Source: Novosphingobium indicum (GTDB lineage: Bacteria > Pseudomonadota > Alphaproteobacteria > Sphingomonadales > Sphingomonadaceae). From it: DNA of 64,000 nt. The notes beneath the pieces were generated by a model. That model did no database searches. It was not told the DNA's origin and saw nothing but the letters and a program-made list of their open reading frames with translations. The DNA lies in NCBI RefSeq assembly GCF_014645195.1, contig NZ_BMLK01000010.1, positions 107,768 through 171,767 on the forward strand, read 5' to 3'. The stretch's first letter is position 1; each line of letters begins with the position of its first letter. Shown piece by piece: positions 1 through 8,358 of this stretch. A program made the translations under genes and the position numbers.

Positions 1-161
1 TCATCGCTGACTGCAACACTGCCTATCCCGATGACGGCCCCCGCCAATGCCGCCCCGGTCAGGACACGTGAGTATTGCGACCGTTGCTGGTCCGCCCGCC
101 GTCCTCGATAGCGTCGTCCTTCCTTTATCGGGACTGCTCGAAATGGCTTTTTGAAAGTCAT
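1..161 (-). CDS. N-terminal part of an unidentified membrane or exported protein (runs off left edge)
   Basis: An open frame begins at an ATG (complement of 159-161) and stays open for 53 codons to the window edge, so only the N-terminus is visible. The predicted start is MTFKKPFRAVPIKEGRRYRG, followed by a basic stretch (about residues 15-34) and a hydrophobic Ala/Gly/Val helix (about residues 37-52). This reads as a cytoplasmic positive patch followed by a transmembrane segment or uncleaved signal anchor. The rest of the protein, and so its function, is outside the window. It is the leftmost member of an accessory-looking strip. I do not recognise the family. Confidence 0.5.
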   Translation of the reverse strand, partial: MTFKKPFRAVPIKEGRRYRGRRADQQRSQYSRVLTGAALAGAVIGIGSVAVSD

Positions 162-303
162 GGGCCTAGCCTAGCCCACTTGAGTTAAGGGACCGTTCCG
201 AGCCGAGAAAATCACCTATGCTTGCCGCACTGCTACTGGCGCAGCCTCCGCTGAAATGCCTTAGCAGTGTGATCGCCATCGCTATAGTGGCCGCCGAGAG
301 GGC

Positions 304-546
304 CTATTTCGTTTCGGAAGGCTTGGGCAGGTCTTCAAACAGGGCTGCAACCGGAACTTCCAACGCTATGGCGATCTGGGCTGCGGCTCGGATCGTCGGA
401 TTGCGTCCAGAGCCTCGCTCGATGCCTGAAATGTACGTGCGATGCACATTGGCGAGGTCGGCCAGCGCCTCCTGAGACATGTCTTTTGCTCGGCGTATGC
501 GACGCACGTTCTTCCCGAACACAATGCAGATGTCTGGCTGGACCAT
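304..546 (-). CDS. XRE-family helix-turn-helix regulator (80 aa)
   Basis: A small DNA-binding protein that is almost only a Cro/CI-type HTH domain (about residues 8-66). The typical pattern is visible: VRRIRRAKDMSQEALADLA, then VHRTYISGIERG as the recognition-helix region, then an Ile/Ala-rich helix and an acidic tail (ALFEDLP). The length fits stand-alone XRE repressors found in mobile elements and islands. It is transcribed away from the lipoprotein gene at 672, with which it shares a 125-bp divergent intergenic region, so it may regulate that promoter and its own. No partner toxin was recognised beside it. The family call is firm; the target is inferred. Confidence 0.85.
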   Translation of the reverse strand: MVQPDICIVFGKNVRRIRRAKDMSQEALADLANVHRTYISGIERGSGRNPTIRAAAQIAIALEVPVAALFEDLPKPSETK

Positions 547-671
547 GTGTTCATTGAGCGTGCCTCTCCGTCACTATCCACATTCCCAAACAGTCATTTT
601 GAATACTAATCGTAACATTTGCTTTGGACTTGGCCGGTAGTCTCGGGGAAACAGCCAAGAAGGGGCTTTGA

Positions 672-1112
672 ATGATTGAGGTAGTGAACAGGCTGGGCTT
701 CCCGGTCATGGCGTTGATGTTCGGAATGACAGTCACTGCGTGCTCCGAAGGCGGCAGTGAGCCAGTTCCCGTCGATACGCGCACTCCGCTTGAACGAGCG
801 GAAGCGAAAATCGCACCAGATGCTGTCATGCTGATGGACAAGGCCGACTACAGCAAGACCTATGCGAAGCTCGGCGCGGATCAGTTCAACCGGGCCAATA
901 ACCTGACCCGATGGGCCGCTGTCGCTGCCGCCGAAGCGCCGAACTGCGAACGGGTCGAGTTGATCGGCCTTTCGGACCAGTCCACGCGCACGGAGCTTCA
1001 GTGGTACGTTGATTGCCCGAACGATGTCAGGGTCAACATCTACCAGTCTCATGCCGAAGATCGCCAGAAGGCGTATGGCGGTGCGACCGAGGAAAATCCG
1101 AAGGGAGAATGA
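672..1112 (+). CDS. Putative lipoprotein of unknown function (146 aa)
   Basis: A short hydrophobic signal sequence ends in a lipobox-like V-T-A-C with Cys24, so the mature protein is probably lipid-anchored. The region after the cysteine is polar and helical (ERAEAKIAPDAVMLMDKADY), and there is a Cys pair around residues 97 and 117. No known domain is recognised. The stop codon overlaps the first possible ATG of the next gene, so the two are very likely cotranscribed and translationally coupled. It is divergent from the XRE regulator. The context suggests an accessory cassette rather than a core envelope gene. Confidence 0.6.
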   Translation: MIEVVNRLGFPVMALMFGMTVTACSEGGSEPVPVDTRTPLERAEAKIAPDAVMLMDKADYSKTYAKLGADQFNRANNLTRWAAVAAAEAPNCERVELIGLSDQSTRTELQWYVDCPNDVRVNIYQSHAEDRQKAYGGATEENPKGE

Positions 1113-1114
1113 CG

Positions 1115-1786
1115 ATGGAAACGTTCTTCATGCTCTTGTTCGGCTGCTTCGTTGTCGCGCTATGTGCCGCGCCCTTTGTTGTGCCTGTCCTCATCTACGC
1201 GCACGGCCAGCAGAAGAAGATGGAGGGCACCTTGAGCGCCCTGCCAAACTTCGCGCCAGCCCTGCGGATGAACCAGCCCGACTTCGCGGCATCACTCCTG
1301 CTTGATCCGGAAAGCAACCAATTCGCAATTGGCAGGGTGAAGGCTCCCGCACGCCTGTATGCGTTCGAGCAACTTGTTGCAGTCGAAGTCGAACGAGATG
1401 GTTCTACACTCGACCGCACAAATCGCGGCGGCCAGCTAATGGGGGCTGCGGTGGGTGGCGTGCTCTTTGGTGGTCTGGGGGCCGTTGTGGGCGGCCTGTC
1501 GGGCTCGAAGCGGCGGGAAGAGCGCATCAAGCGCCTCTCCCTGAAACTGTACACCAATGATCTCCACGAGCCGGTGCAGGAGATCGTGTTCTTCAATCAC
1601 CATGCCGGGGTGCAACCGGGTGCACCGGAGGTTAAGAAGGCCGCCGCCTCGCTCGATGCTTGGTATGCCCGGTTCCGGACGATCTTGGCTGCGAACGCCA
1701 AGCCGCAAGCGGCGATTTCCGAGCCTACGCCGGTCCAGTCACAGCCGACATTCGGTAGGCGGCGCGGGCTGTTGGCGGAAGCCTGA
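1115..1786 (+). CDS. Membrane protein with glycine-zipper segment, unknown function (223 aa)
   Basis: An N-terminal transmembrane helix (about residues 4-24) is followed by a soluble stretch. A second, strongly Gly-rich hydrophobic segment (GAAVGGVLFGGLGAVVGGL, about residues 110-128) looks like a glycine zipper or membrane hairpin. A beta-rich stretch and a Pro/Gln-rich tail follow. Two ATGs are possible. The one at 1109 overlaps the upstream stop in an ATGA arrangement but sits against the GGGAG motif. The one at 1115 has a normal 7-nt spacing and is preferred. The gene follows the lipoprotein gene directly. The family is not recognised and no enzymatic motif is visible. Confidence 0.55.
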   Translation: METFFMLLFGCFVVALCAAPFVVPVLIYAHGQQKKMEGTLSALPNFAPALRMNQPDFAASLLLDPESNQFAIGRVKAPARLYAFEQLVAVEVERDGSTLDRTNRGGQLMGAAVGGVLFGGLGAVVGGLSGSKRREERIKRLSLKLYTNDLHEPVQEIVFFNHHAGVQPGAPEVKKAAASLDAWYARFRTILAANAKPQAAISEPTPVQSQPTFGRRRGLLAEA

Positions 1787-1831
1787 TCTTGCGGCACTAT
1801 GGGGGGAGTTGGTTGAAGATCGGAGTGTCAG

Positions 1832-2317
1832 ATGCCGTTTTCTCGTGGCGGGCTTGAGCGGGCCGGATTTGGCGGCTGGGTGAGGTTCGCGGGTATCCGG
1901 TCGGCTATCGACATCCCCCGAGAAGGTGGCGTCTATGTCGTTTGTCGGTCTGCGACCTTGGCCCCGGTCTTCAATGACGTGAGTTGTGGCGGATGGTTCA
2001 AAGGGAAAGACCCGTCCGTTACCTCGAACGATCTCGCAGACAACTGGGTGGACGGCGCGGCGTGCGTCTACATCGGCCAGTCTGGAAACCTGCAACGCCG
2101 CCTGCGCGAGTTCGCCGACTTCGGAGCAGGCAAGCCGATAGGTCATTGGGGAGGTCGCCTGATCTGGCACCTGCATGACCACCCCGAACTCGTAGTGGCT
2201 TGGAAGGCGACCCCGGGTGAACTCCCCAAGGCTGTAGAGAGCCAACTGATCCAGCAGTTCCGTGCCGTTTATGGAAAGCCGCCGTTCGCGAATGATTCCC
2301 ATCGTCTCGGGCGTTGA
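1832..2317 (+). CDS. GIY-YIG-like nuclease domain protein (161 aa)
   Basis: The sequence contains GGVYVV near residue 32 and ACVYIGQSGNLQRRLREF near residue 77, the two halves of a GIY-YIG fold. A later Glu-containing segment (KAVESQLIQQFRAVYGKPPFAN) matches the position of the catalytic Glu and C-terminal Asn of this superfamily. An unusually long insertion of about 40 residues separates the two tyrosine-bearing strands. The family includes homing and repair nucleases, and many small members in islands are uncharacterised. Start at ATG 1832 with GGAG upstream. It follows the membrane-protein gene by 45 bp and may belong to the same cassette. The fold is probable; activity is inferred. Confidence 0.6.
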   Translation: MPFSRGGLERAGFGGWVRFAGIRSAIDIPREGGVYVVCRSATLAPVFNDVSCGGWFKGKDPSVTSNDLADNWVDGAACVYIGQSGNLQRRLREFADFGAGKPIGHWGGRLIWHLHDHPELVVAWKATPGELPKAVESQLIQQFRAVYGKPPFANDSHRLGR

Positions 2318-2756
2318 ACGATCTGGTACTTGCACCGGAAATGAAAGGCGCGGAGAGGCCGCGACAACCGGGTCTTCAGACTATCGACCGCACGCCAGCG
2401 CGCGGTTTTCCTCGTCAGATGTTCTTTTTGGGGACCGCCCCAAGGCCATAAAATCTGGGTGGTACTCGCCACCGATTTGGTCCTAAACTCGGTCCTGAAG
2501 TGTCAAGCTGGGTGTTCAGAAAATGACGAAAAAGCGTGCATTGCGGCCTATGGCGCGCCGCCCTGCCGGGCGCGCCATTTCCGAAAATGGGGAACCCGGT
2601 AAAGCTCGCACTGAGACAGTGGACCAGGCTCGAGCGGGCTGGGGAAAAGGAGCCCCCTTTTTTGAAGGAAGAGGCTGGCGTGGAGGAACCAGAGACGGGA
2701 ACCGGTCATTAGTGTTCTGAAGGACCTTTCCGCTCTGGACCCGAGAAGCATACATC
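2318..2756. other. Intergenic stretch without a convincing gene
   Basis: About 440 bases between the GIY-YIG-like gene and the fatty-acid operon. Short open frames here have no recognisable similarity or sensible start sites. It holds the tandem repeat at 2476-2499 and a weak AAAAGG/CCTTTT hairpin followed by T residues near 2646-2665. It must also contain the promoter of the operon starting at 2757. It is probably the border between an accessory strip and core chromosome. Confidence 0.5.
2476..2499 (+). repeat. Imperfect 12-bp tandem repeat, GGTCCYRAA type
   Basis: Two adjacent 12-mers, TTTGGTCCTAAA and CTCGGTCCTGAA, share the core GGTCCTRAA. The arrangement (period 12, order GGTCCYAAA then GGTCCYGAW) is the same as in the repeat upstream of the integrase at 62732-62755. 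This suggests an arm-type site or leader left by a lost integrase. Similarity is seen; the interpretation is inference. Confidence 0.4.
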
Positions 2757-5015
2757 ATGTTCAAATCCCTGCGTCGCCGCATCGTTACCCGTCCGATCTT
2801 CCGCTGGGCTCGAGGTAGCTTGCCCTCGCTGTCGTCGACCGAGCGTGAAGCGATGGAGGCCGGGGATGTCTGGTGGGACGCAGAGCTGTTCTCCGGCGCG
2901 CCGGACTGGAAGGCCATGCAGGCTATGGCCGCGCCTTCGCTTACAGCCGAAGAGCAGGCGTTTCTCGATGGACCGGTGGCAGAGCTGTGCGATCGGCTCG
3001 ACGACTGGCGCATTGCCGCCATCGACATGGACCTGCCTCCCGACATCTGGGATTTCCTGAAGCGCGAGAAGTTTTTCGGGATGATCATTCCCAAGGCGCA
3101 TGGCGGCCTCGGCTTCAGCGCCTATGCGCACAGTGAAGTGGTCAAGCGCATTTCGACGCGGTCGGTCACGGCGGCTGTCACGGTCATGGTGCCCAACTCG
3201 CTGGGGCCGGGCGAGCTTCTGCTGCAGTTCGGTACCGATGAGCAGAAGCAGCACTGGCTGCCGCGCCTTGCCGATGGCAGCGAAATCCCCTGTTTCGCGC
3301 TTACCAGCGAAGAGGCGGGGTCCGATGCCTCGGCCATGGTGGATAGCGGCATAGTCTGCCGCCGCATGGTGGACGGGCGCGAGCAGCTTGGCATCAGCCT
3401 GACGTTCTCCAAGCGCTACATCACGCTGGCGCCCATCGCGACGGTGCTGGGGCTGGCGTTCAAGCTGCGCGATCCGGATCATCTGCTTTCCGATGAGGAA
3501 GATCGCGGCATCACTGTCGCGCTCGTGCCTACCGACACGCCCAACCTGCAGCATGGTCGGCGCCACCTGCCTTCGATGCAGGCGTTCCAGAACGGCCCGG
3601 TGTCGGGCGAGGACGTCTTCGTGCCGATCGAGTCGATCATCGGCGGGCAGGAGCAGATCGGGCAGGGCTGGAAAATGCTCATGGCGGCGCTGGCGGCCGG
3701 GCGCGGCATTTCGCTGCCCTCGCTCGCCACCGCAGCAGCTTGCCTCGGGGCAAGGGCAACCGGTGCCTATGCGCGGGTGCGCGAGCAGTTCGGCATTCCG
3801 GTCGGCAAGTTCGAGGGCGTGAAGGAGCGTCTCGGTCGTCTCGCCGGCACCGCCTATCTGCTGGAATCGGCGCGGCGCTTTACCTGCGCCGGGATCGATC
3901 AGGGCCACCACCCCTCCATCGTCTCGGCCATCATGAAGTACCACGCCACCGACCGCATGCGCGAGGCGGTGAACGACACCATGGATGTGCATGGCGGCAA
4001 GACGATCATCGACGGGCCGCTCAACTGGTTCGGCAGTGTCTATCGCTCGGTGCCGGTGGGCATCACCGTGGAGGGCGCGAATATCGTCACGCGCAGCCTG
4101 ATCATCTTCGGGCAGGGTGCGACGCGCGATCACCCCTATCTCATCGACGAGATGGCCGCGCTCAGCAGCGACGACGAGGAGGGCCTTGCCGCCTTCGATG
4201 ATGTTGTCTGGAAGCACGCGGCGCACATCATGGGCAATCTGGCCCGTTCGATGACCTCTGCGTGGTCGGGAGGCGCGTTCGCCAGCGCGCCCAAGGCCGG
4301 GCCGGTCAAGCGCTACTACAAGCAGATGTCGCGCTACAGCGCCGCGCTTGCCACGGCGGCGGAAGGCGCGCTGATTGCCATCGGTGGCGGGCTCAAGCGC
4401 AAGGAAGCGGTGTCGGCGCGCTATGGCGACATTCTCGCCGAACTCTATCTGCTCAGCGCCGTGCTCAAGCGCTGGCAGGACGACGGCTGCCTCAACGAAG
4501 ATCTGCCGCTGGTGGAATGGGCCTGCGAAACCGGGTTCTCGCGGATCGAGGACCGCTTCGATGCGATCTTCGTCAACTTCCCGGTGCCTGTGCTCGACAA
4601 GGTGCTGCGCGCCGTGACCCTGCCGTTCCGCAGTCACCCGCGCGGTCCGACAGACGAATGCATTTTCGCCTGCGCCGATGCCATCCTGAAGAGCGGAGCG
4701 CAGCGCGACCGCATTGCCTGCGGCGTGCATGAAGGCCCGCCCGATGCCTCGCTTTCGAAACTCGAAGTCGCGCTCGATCTCGTCGAGAAAATCCAACCCC
4801 TGCGCGATCGTCGCCGCAAGCTGGGCGCGGATGCGCTCAACGAAGCCGAGAAGCAGGCGCTGGCCGCTGCTGAAGAAGCAGTCGCGGCCGTGATTGCCGT
4901 GGACGATTTCGATCCCGACGAACTGACCGGCGTTCTCGCCGGACGCCGCAAAATGGAAGAGGAGCAGAAGCCATCGCTCGATCAGCCCGCTCGCAAGCCC
5001 GTCCCGTCCATGTAG
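2757..5015 (+). CDS. fadE: Acyl-CoA dehydrogenase, FadE type (752 aa)
   Basis: A flavoenzyme catalysing the first step of beta-oxidation, fatty acyl-CoA to trans-2-enoyl-CoA. The length is close to the long FadE subfamily (about 800 aa), with an N-terminal extension, a central dehydrogenase core and a C-terminal FadE-specific domain (DUF1974-like). Visible core features are FALTSEEAGSDASAMVD, the helix GVKERLGRLAGTAYLLESAR and the flavin-side motif DVHGGKTIIDGP. The basic N-terminus (MFKSLRRRIVTRPIFRWARG) could peripherally bind membrane. It is first of four overlapping genes forming a complete beta-oxidation operon. Its 3' end overlaps the thiolase reading frame by about 43 nt, consistent with translational coupling. 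Confidence 0.93.
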   Translation: MFKSLRRRIVTRPIFRWARGSLPSLSSTEREAMEAGDVWWDAELFSGAPDWKAMQAMAAPSLTAEEQAFLDGPVAELCDRLDDWRIAAIDMDLPPDIWDFLKREKFFGMIIPKAHGGLGFSAYAHSEVVKRISTRSVTAAVTVMVPNSLGPGELLLQFGTDEQKQHWLPRLADGSEIPCFALTSEEAGSDASAMVDSGIVCRRMVDGREQLGISLTFSKRYITLAPIATVLGLAFKLRDPDHLLSDEEDRGITVALVPTDTPNLQHGRRHLPSMQAFQNGPVSGEDVFVPIESIIGGQEQIGQGWKMLMAALAAGRGISLPSLATAAACLGARATGAYARVREQFGIPVGKFEGVKERLGRLAGTAYLLESARRFTCAGIDQGHHPSIVSAIMKYHATDRMREAVNDTMDVHGGKTIIDGPLNWFGSVYRSVPVGITVEGANIVTRSLIIFGQGATRDHPYLIDEMAALSSDDEEGLAAFDDVVWKHAAHIMGNLARSMTSAWSGGAFASAPKAGPVKRYYKQMSRYSAALATAAEGALIAIGGGLKRKEAVSARYGDILAELYLLSAVLKRWQDDGCLNEDLPLVEWACETGFSRIEDRFDAIFVNFPVPVLDKVLRAVTLPFRSHPRGPTDECIFACADAILKSGAQRDRIACGVHEGPPDASLSKLEVALDLVEKIQPLRDRRRKLGADALNEAEKQALAAAEEAVAAVIAVDDFDPDELTGVLAGRRKMEEEQKPSLDQPARKPVPSM

Positions 5016-6274
5016 TCGACGGGTCACGCTCCCCCTTCATCAAGGCGCGGGGCAAGCCCGGACCGTTCAGCCCCGCCGATCTCGCCGTGCAGTGCGGCCG
5101 CCCGCTGCTCATGCGTCAGCCCTTTGCGCCCGATGCTTTCGATCAGGTGATCGTCGGCTGCGCGAACCAGATTGCGGGCGAAATGAACGTCGCACGCGTG
5201 GCCGCGCTGCGGCTCGGGTGCGGTGAGCAGATGCCCGCCTGGACAGTGCACCGCAATTGCGGCTCCGGCATGCAGTCGCTCGACGATGCCTTTCGCGCGA
5301 TTGCCCATGGCGACATGGACATGGTGCTCGCCGGCGGCACCGAAGCGCTCAGCCGCGCGCCGCTGATCCTTGCCAATGACGCCACCGAATGGCTCGCCGA
5401 GTTCCAGATGGCAAAGACGCCCGGCCAGACGGTCAAGGCGCTGACGCAGTTCGAACTGGGTTTTCTCTCGCCCGAAATCGGGCTGAAGCAGGGCCTCACC
5501 GATCCCTTCACGGGCATGTCGATGGGGCAGACCGCCGAAGAACTCGCCCACCGGTTCGGCATCACCCGCTGGCAGGCGGACGACTATGCGCTCGAAAGCC
5601 ACCGCCGGTTGGCGAAAGCGCAGGAAGAAGGCTGGCTGGAAGGCGAAGTCGAACCGATGTTCGCGCCCGACGGCACCGTCTACGACCATGACGATGGCGT
5701 GCGCCCCGACAGCACCATCGAGGCGCTGGGCAAGCTCAAGCCGGTGTTCGAAACTTACGGCGATGTGACCGCGGGTAACGCCAGCCAGGTAACCGACGGC
5801 GCATGCTGGATCATCCTGGCGTCGGACGAGGCGGTATCGCGCCACGGGCTGACGCCGCTGGCGACCATTCGTGACAGCGAATGGGCTGCGCTCGATCCCA
5901 GGGTCATGGGACTGGGGCCAGTGCTCGCTTCCTCCCCGCTGATGACGCGCGCCGGGCTGTCGCTCGACGATATCGACCTCTGGGAAATCAACGAGGCCTT
6001 CTCCGCGCAGGTCCTCGCCTGCCTCGAGGCGTTCGCGGACGCCGATTTCTGCCGCGAGGTGCTCGGGCTGGATGCGCCGGTGGGATCGATCGACCGCGCG
6101 CGCCTCAACATCGATGGCGGCGCCGTCAGTCTCGGTCACCCGGTCGGGACCAGCGGCACCCGCATCGTTCTCCACCTCGTCAACGCGCTCCGGCGCACGG
6201 GAGGCAAGCGCGGCATCGCCACCGAGTGCATTGGCGGCGGGCAGGGCGGCGCCATGCTGGTGGAGGTTGCGTGA
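4973..6274 (+). CDS. Acetyl-CoA C-acyltransferase (thiolase), apparent ATC start
   Basis: The final thiolytic step of beta-oxidation, 3-ketoacyl-CoA plus CoA to acetyl-CoA plus shortened acyl-CoA. The nucleophile motif HRNCGSGMQS, WEINEAFSAQ, GGAVSLGHPVG and CIGGGQGG are all present. The first in-frame ATG/GTG/TTG is GTG 5087, but the conserved N-terminal strand (VHVVDGSRSPFIKARGKPGP) is encoded before it. The frame is open back to a TGA at 4871 with no canonical start. The best placed codon is ATC 4973, nine bases after an AGGAG motif inside fadE, giving 433 aa. A GTG 5087 start would lose 38 conserved residues. Either ATC is used or a base is wrong. The stop overlaps the next start. Confidence 0.85.
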   Translation: MARSARSQARPVHVVDGSRSPFIKARGKPGPFSPADLAVQCGRPLLMRQPFAPDAFDQVIVGCANQIAGEMNVARVAALRLGCGEQMPAWTVHRNCGSGMQSLDDAFRAIAHGDMDMVLAGGTEALSRAPLILANDATEWLAEFQMAKTPGQTVKALTQFELGFLSPEIGLKQGLTDPFTGMSMGQTAEELAHRFGITRWQADDYALESHRRLAKAQEEGWLEGEVEPMFAPDGTVYDHDDGVRPDSTIEALGKLKPVFETYGDVTAGNASQVTDGACWIILASDEAVSRHGLTPLATIRDSEWAALDPRVMGLGPVLASSPLMTRAGLSLDDIDLWEINEAFSAQVLACLEAFADADFCREVLGLDAPVGSIDRARLNIDGGAVSLGHPVGTSGTRIVLHLVNALRRTGGKRGIATECIGGGQGGAMLVEVA

Positions 6275-8358
6275 TGGATATGACGATGAAAACCGTACAG
6301 GAATTTCTCGGCCCCGAGCCAATGACCGGTATCGACGGCGAACGCGGTCGGCACTGGATCCGTCACGAAGACGGCGACCGGCTGTGGCTGGTGCTCGACC
6401 GGCAGGAGGTTTCCACCAACACTTTCAACGAGGAGGTCTTCCGCGAACTCAATGTGCTGCTGGCACATGCCGAGCAGGAGAAATGGAAGGCGATTGTCTT
6501 CCGCTCTGCCAAGCCGAACGGCTTTGCAGCGGGCGCGGACCTGTCCGAGTTCCGGGGTGTGGAGCCGAGCGCCGAACTCGAGGCGCGCATTGCCGAAGCG
6601 AATGCCGTTATCGACCGTATCGCCGCGCTCGATGTCACGACGATAGCGGTTGTGCACGGCACCTGCGTCGGCGGCGGACTGGAACTGGCGCTTGCCTGCG
6701 ACCGGATCATCGCGCGCGACGATGCGAAATTCGGTTTTCCCGAAGTGCTTGTCGGCCTGCACCCCGGCCTTGGCGGCACGGCGAGGCTCACCCACCGTAT
6801 CCAGCCCATCGAAGCGATGACGCTGATGCTGACCGGCAAGACCGTCGATGCCCGCAAGGGCCGCTCTCTGGGCTTCGTCGATGCCGTGGTGCCCGAACGC
6901 GACGTCGGCAAGGCCGTCGATGAAGCCGTGGCCGGGCGCATGGAGCGGCGTGGGGGCGGGCGTACGGGCGATGCGCTCAATCTCTACCCCGCGCGCAAGG
7001 CGGCTGCCTACCAGATGCGCAACGAAACCGAGAAGCGCGCGCCGGCCGAGCACTATCCGGCCCCGCAGGCGCTGATCGACCTGTGGGAGAAGCATGGCGG
7101 TTCCGAAGAGGACATGCTGCAGGCCGAGCGCCAGTCGTTCGCGAAGCTTCTGCCGCTGCCGGTGACGCAGAACCTCATCCGCGCCTTCTTTCTGCGCGAC
7201 ACGCTCAAGGGCAACGGCAAGGGCACCTCGGGCATCGCCCACGTCCATGTCGTCGGTGCCGGCACCATGGGCGCCGAGATCGGCGCGTGGTGTGCGCTCA
7301 AGGGCATGCGCGTAACGATCGAGGACCCGCAGGTCGCCGCGCTCGGCAGGGCGGTGGCGGGCGCACACAAGCTGATCAACCGCAAGCTGCACGGTCCCGA
7401 GGCGCTGCATGCGCGCGACCGCTTCATTCCCGATACCAACGGCGTGGGCCTGCGCCATGCCGATCTGGTGATCGAGGCGGCGCCGGAAAAGCCGGAGCTC
7501 AAGCGCTCGATCTATGCGCGTCTGGAAAAGGAAGTGCGCCCCGACACGGTCATCGCCACGAATACTTCCAGCCTCGATCTGGCGGCCCTGTTCGAAGGGC
7601 TCGCCAAGCCGGACCGGTTCGTGGGGATCCATTTCTTCAACCCGGTCTGGAAGCTCGATCTGGTCGAGGTGGTGCGCCATGATGGCGTGGACGAAGATGT
7701 CTATTCCAAGGCGCTGCGCTTGGTCGCTGATATCGGCAAGCTGCCGCTGCCGGTGAAGGCTGCGCCCGGCTTCCTCGTCAACCGTGCACTGATGCCCTAC
7801 CTCGGCGAGGCGCTGCTGATGATCGACGAGGGCGAGCAGCCCGAGCGCATCGATGCCGCCGCCGAAGCTTTCGGCATGCCCGTGGGCCCGGTGGAACTGG
7901 CCGATCAGGTCGGTCTCGATATCTGCCTCGCCGTGGCGGATTCGCTGGCCGAGAGTCTCGAACGGCCGATGCCGCCGGTGCCGCAATGGCTGCGCGCGAA
8001 GGTCGAGGCCGGACACCTCGGCCGCAAGACGGGCAAGGGGCTCTACGACTACGATTCCGACAACAAGCCGAAGAAGGACAAGGTCAAGCAAGCGCCCGAC
8101 AAGGCCATGCGCGACCGGATGCTTTTGCCCATGCTCGATGCCGTGGCGGCCACACTGGAAGCGGGTGTCGTGCCCGATGCGGACAGTGCGGATGCGGCGA
8201 TGATCTTCGGCACCGGCTTCGCGCCGTTCCGCGGCGGTCCGATGCACTACGCCAAGGAGCGCGGCTATGCGGATGTGGCCGCGACCATGGAGAAGCTGGT
8301 GCTCGTCCACGGCCCGCGTTTCACGCCGAGCCGCTGGTGGCAGAGGGCGCACGATTGA
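6274..8358 (+). CDS. fadJ: Enoyl-CoA hydratase / 3-hydroxyacyl-CoA dehydrogenase fusion (FadJ/FadB type)
   Basis: A bifunctional enzyme performing hydration and NAD-dependent oxidation in beta-oxidation. The N-terminal crotonase half (about residues 20-280) shows GFAAGADLSEF, GTCVGGGLELALACD and FPEVLVGLHPGLGG with the catalytic glutamate. The dehydrogenase half has the Rossmann motif VVGAGTMGAEIGAW, TNTSSLDLAAL and FVGIHFFNPV, followed by two C-terminal helical domains (GFLVNRALMPYLGEA and FGTGFAPFRGGPMHY). It is 694 aa, normal for the family. ATG 6274 shares its A with the thiolase TGA stop, and the gene's own stop overlaps the next TTG start. It works directly with its three operon neighbours. 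Confidence 0.94.
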   Translation: MDMTMKTVQEFLGPEPMTGIDGERGRHWIRHEDGDRLWLVLDRQEVSTNTFNEEVFRELNVLLAHAEQEKWKAIVFRSAKPNGFAAGADLSEFRGVEPSAELEARIAEANAVIDRIAALDVTTIAVVHGTCVGGGLELALACDRIIARDDAKFGFPEVLVGLHPGLGGTARLTHRIQPIEAMTLMLTGKTVDARKGRSLGFVDAVVPERDVGKAVDEAVAGRMERRGGGRTGDALNLYPARKAAAYQMRNETEKRAPAEHYPAPQALIDLWEKHGGSEEDMLQAERQSFAKLLPLPVTQNLIRAFFLRDTLKGNGKGTSGIAHVHVVGAGTMGAEIGAWCALKGMRVTIEDPQVAALGRAVAGAHKLINRKLHGPEALHARDRFIPDTNGVGLRHADLVIEAAPEKPELKRSIYARLEKEVRPDTVIATNTSSLDLAALFEGLAKPDRFVGIHFFNPVWKLDLVEVVRHDGVDEDVYSKALRLVADIGKLPLPVKAAPGFLVNRALMPYLGEALLMIDEGEQPERIDAAAEAFGMPVGPVELADQVGLDICLAVADSLAESLERPMPPVPQWLRAKVEAGHLGRKTGKGLYDYDSDNKPKKDKVKQAPDKAMRDRMLLPMLDAVAATLEAGVVPDADSADAAMIFGTGFAPFRGGPMHYAKERGYADVAATMEKLVLVHGPRFTPSRWWQRAHD

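Noticed and set aside
2709..8352. Long minus-strand open frames opposite the beta-oxidation genes
   Set aside because: Antisense shadows of fadE, thiolase and fadJ; low-complexity Arg/His/Gly translations without family motifs.
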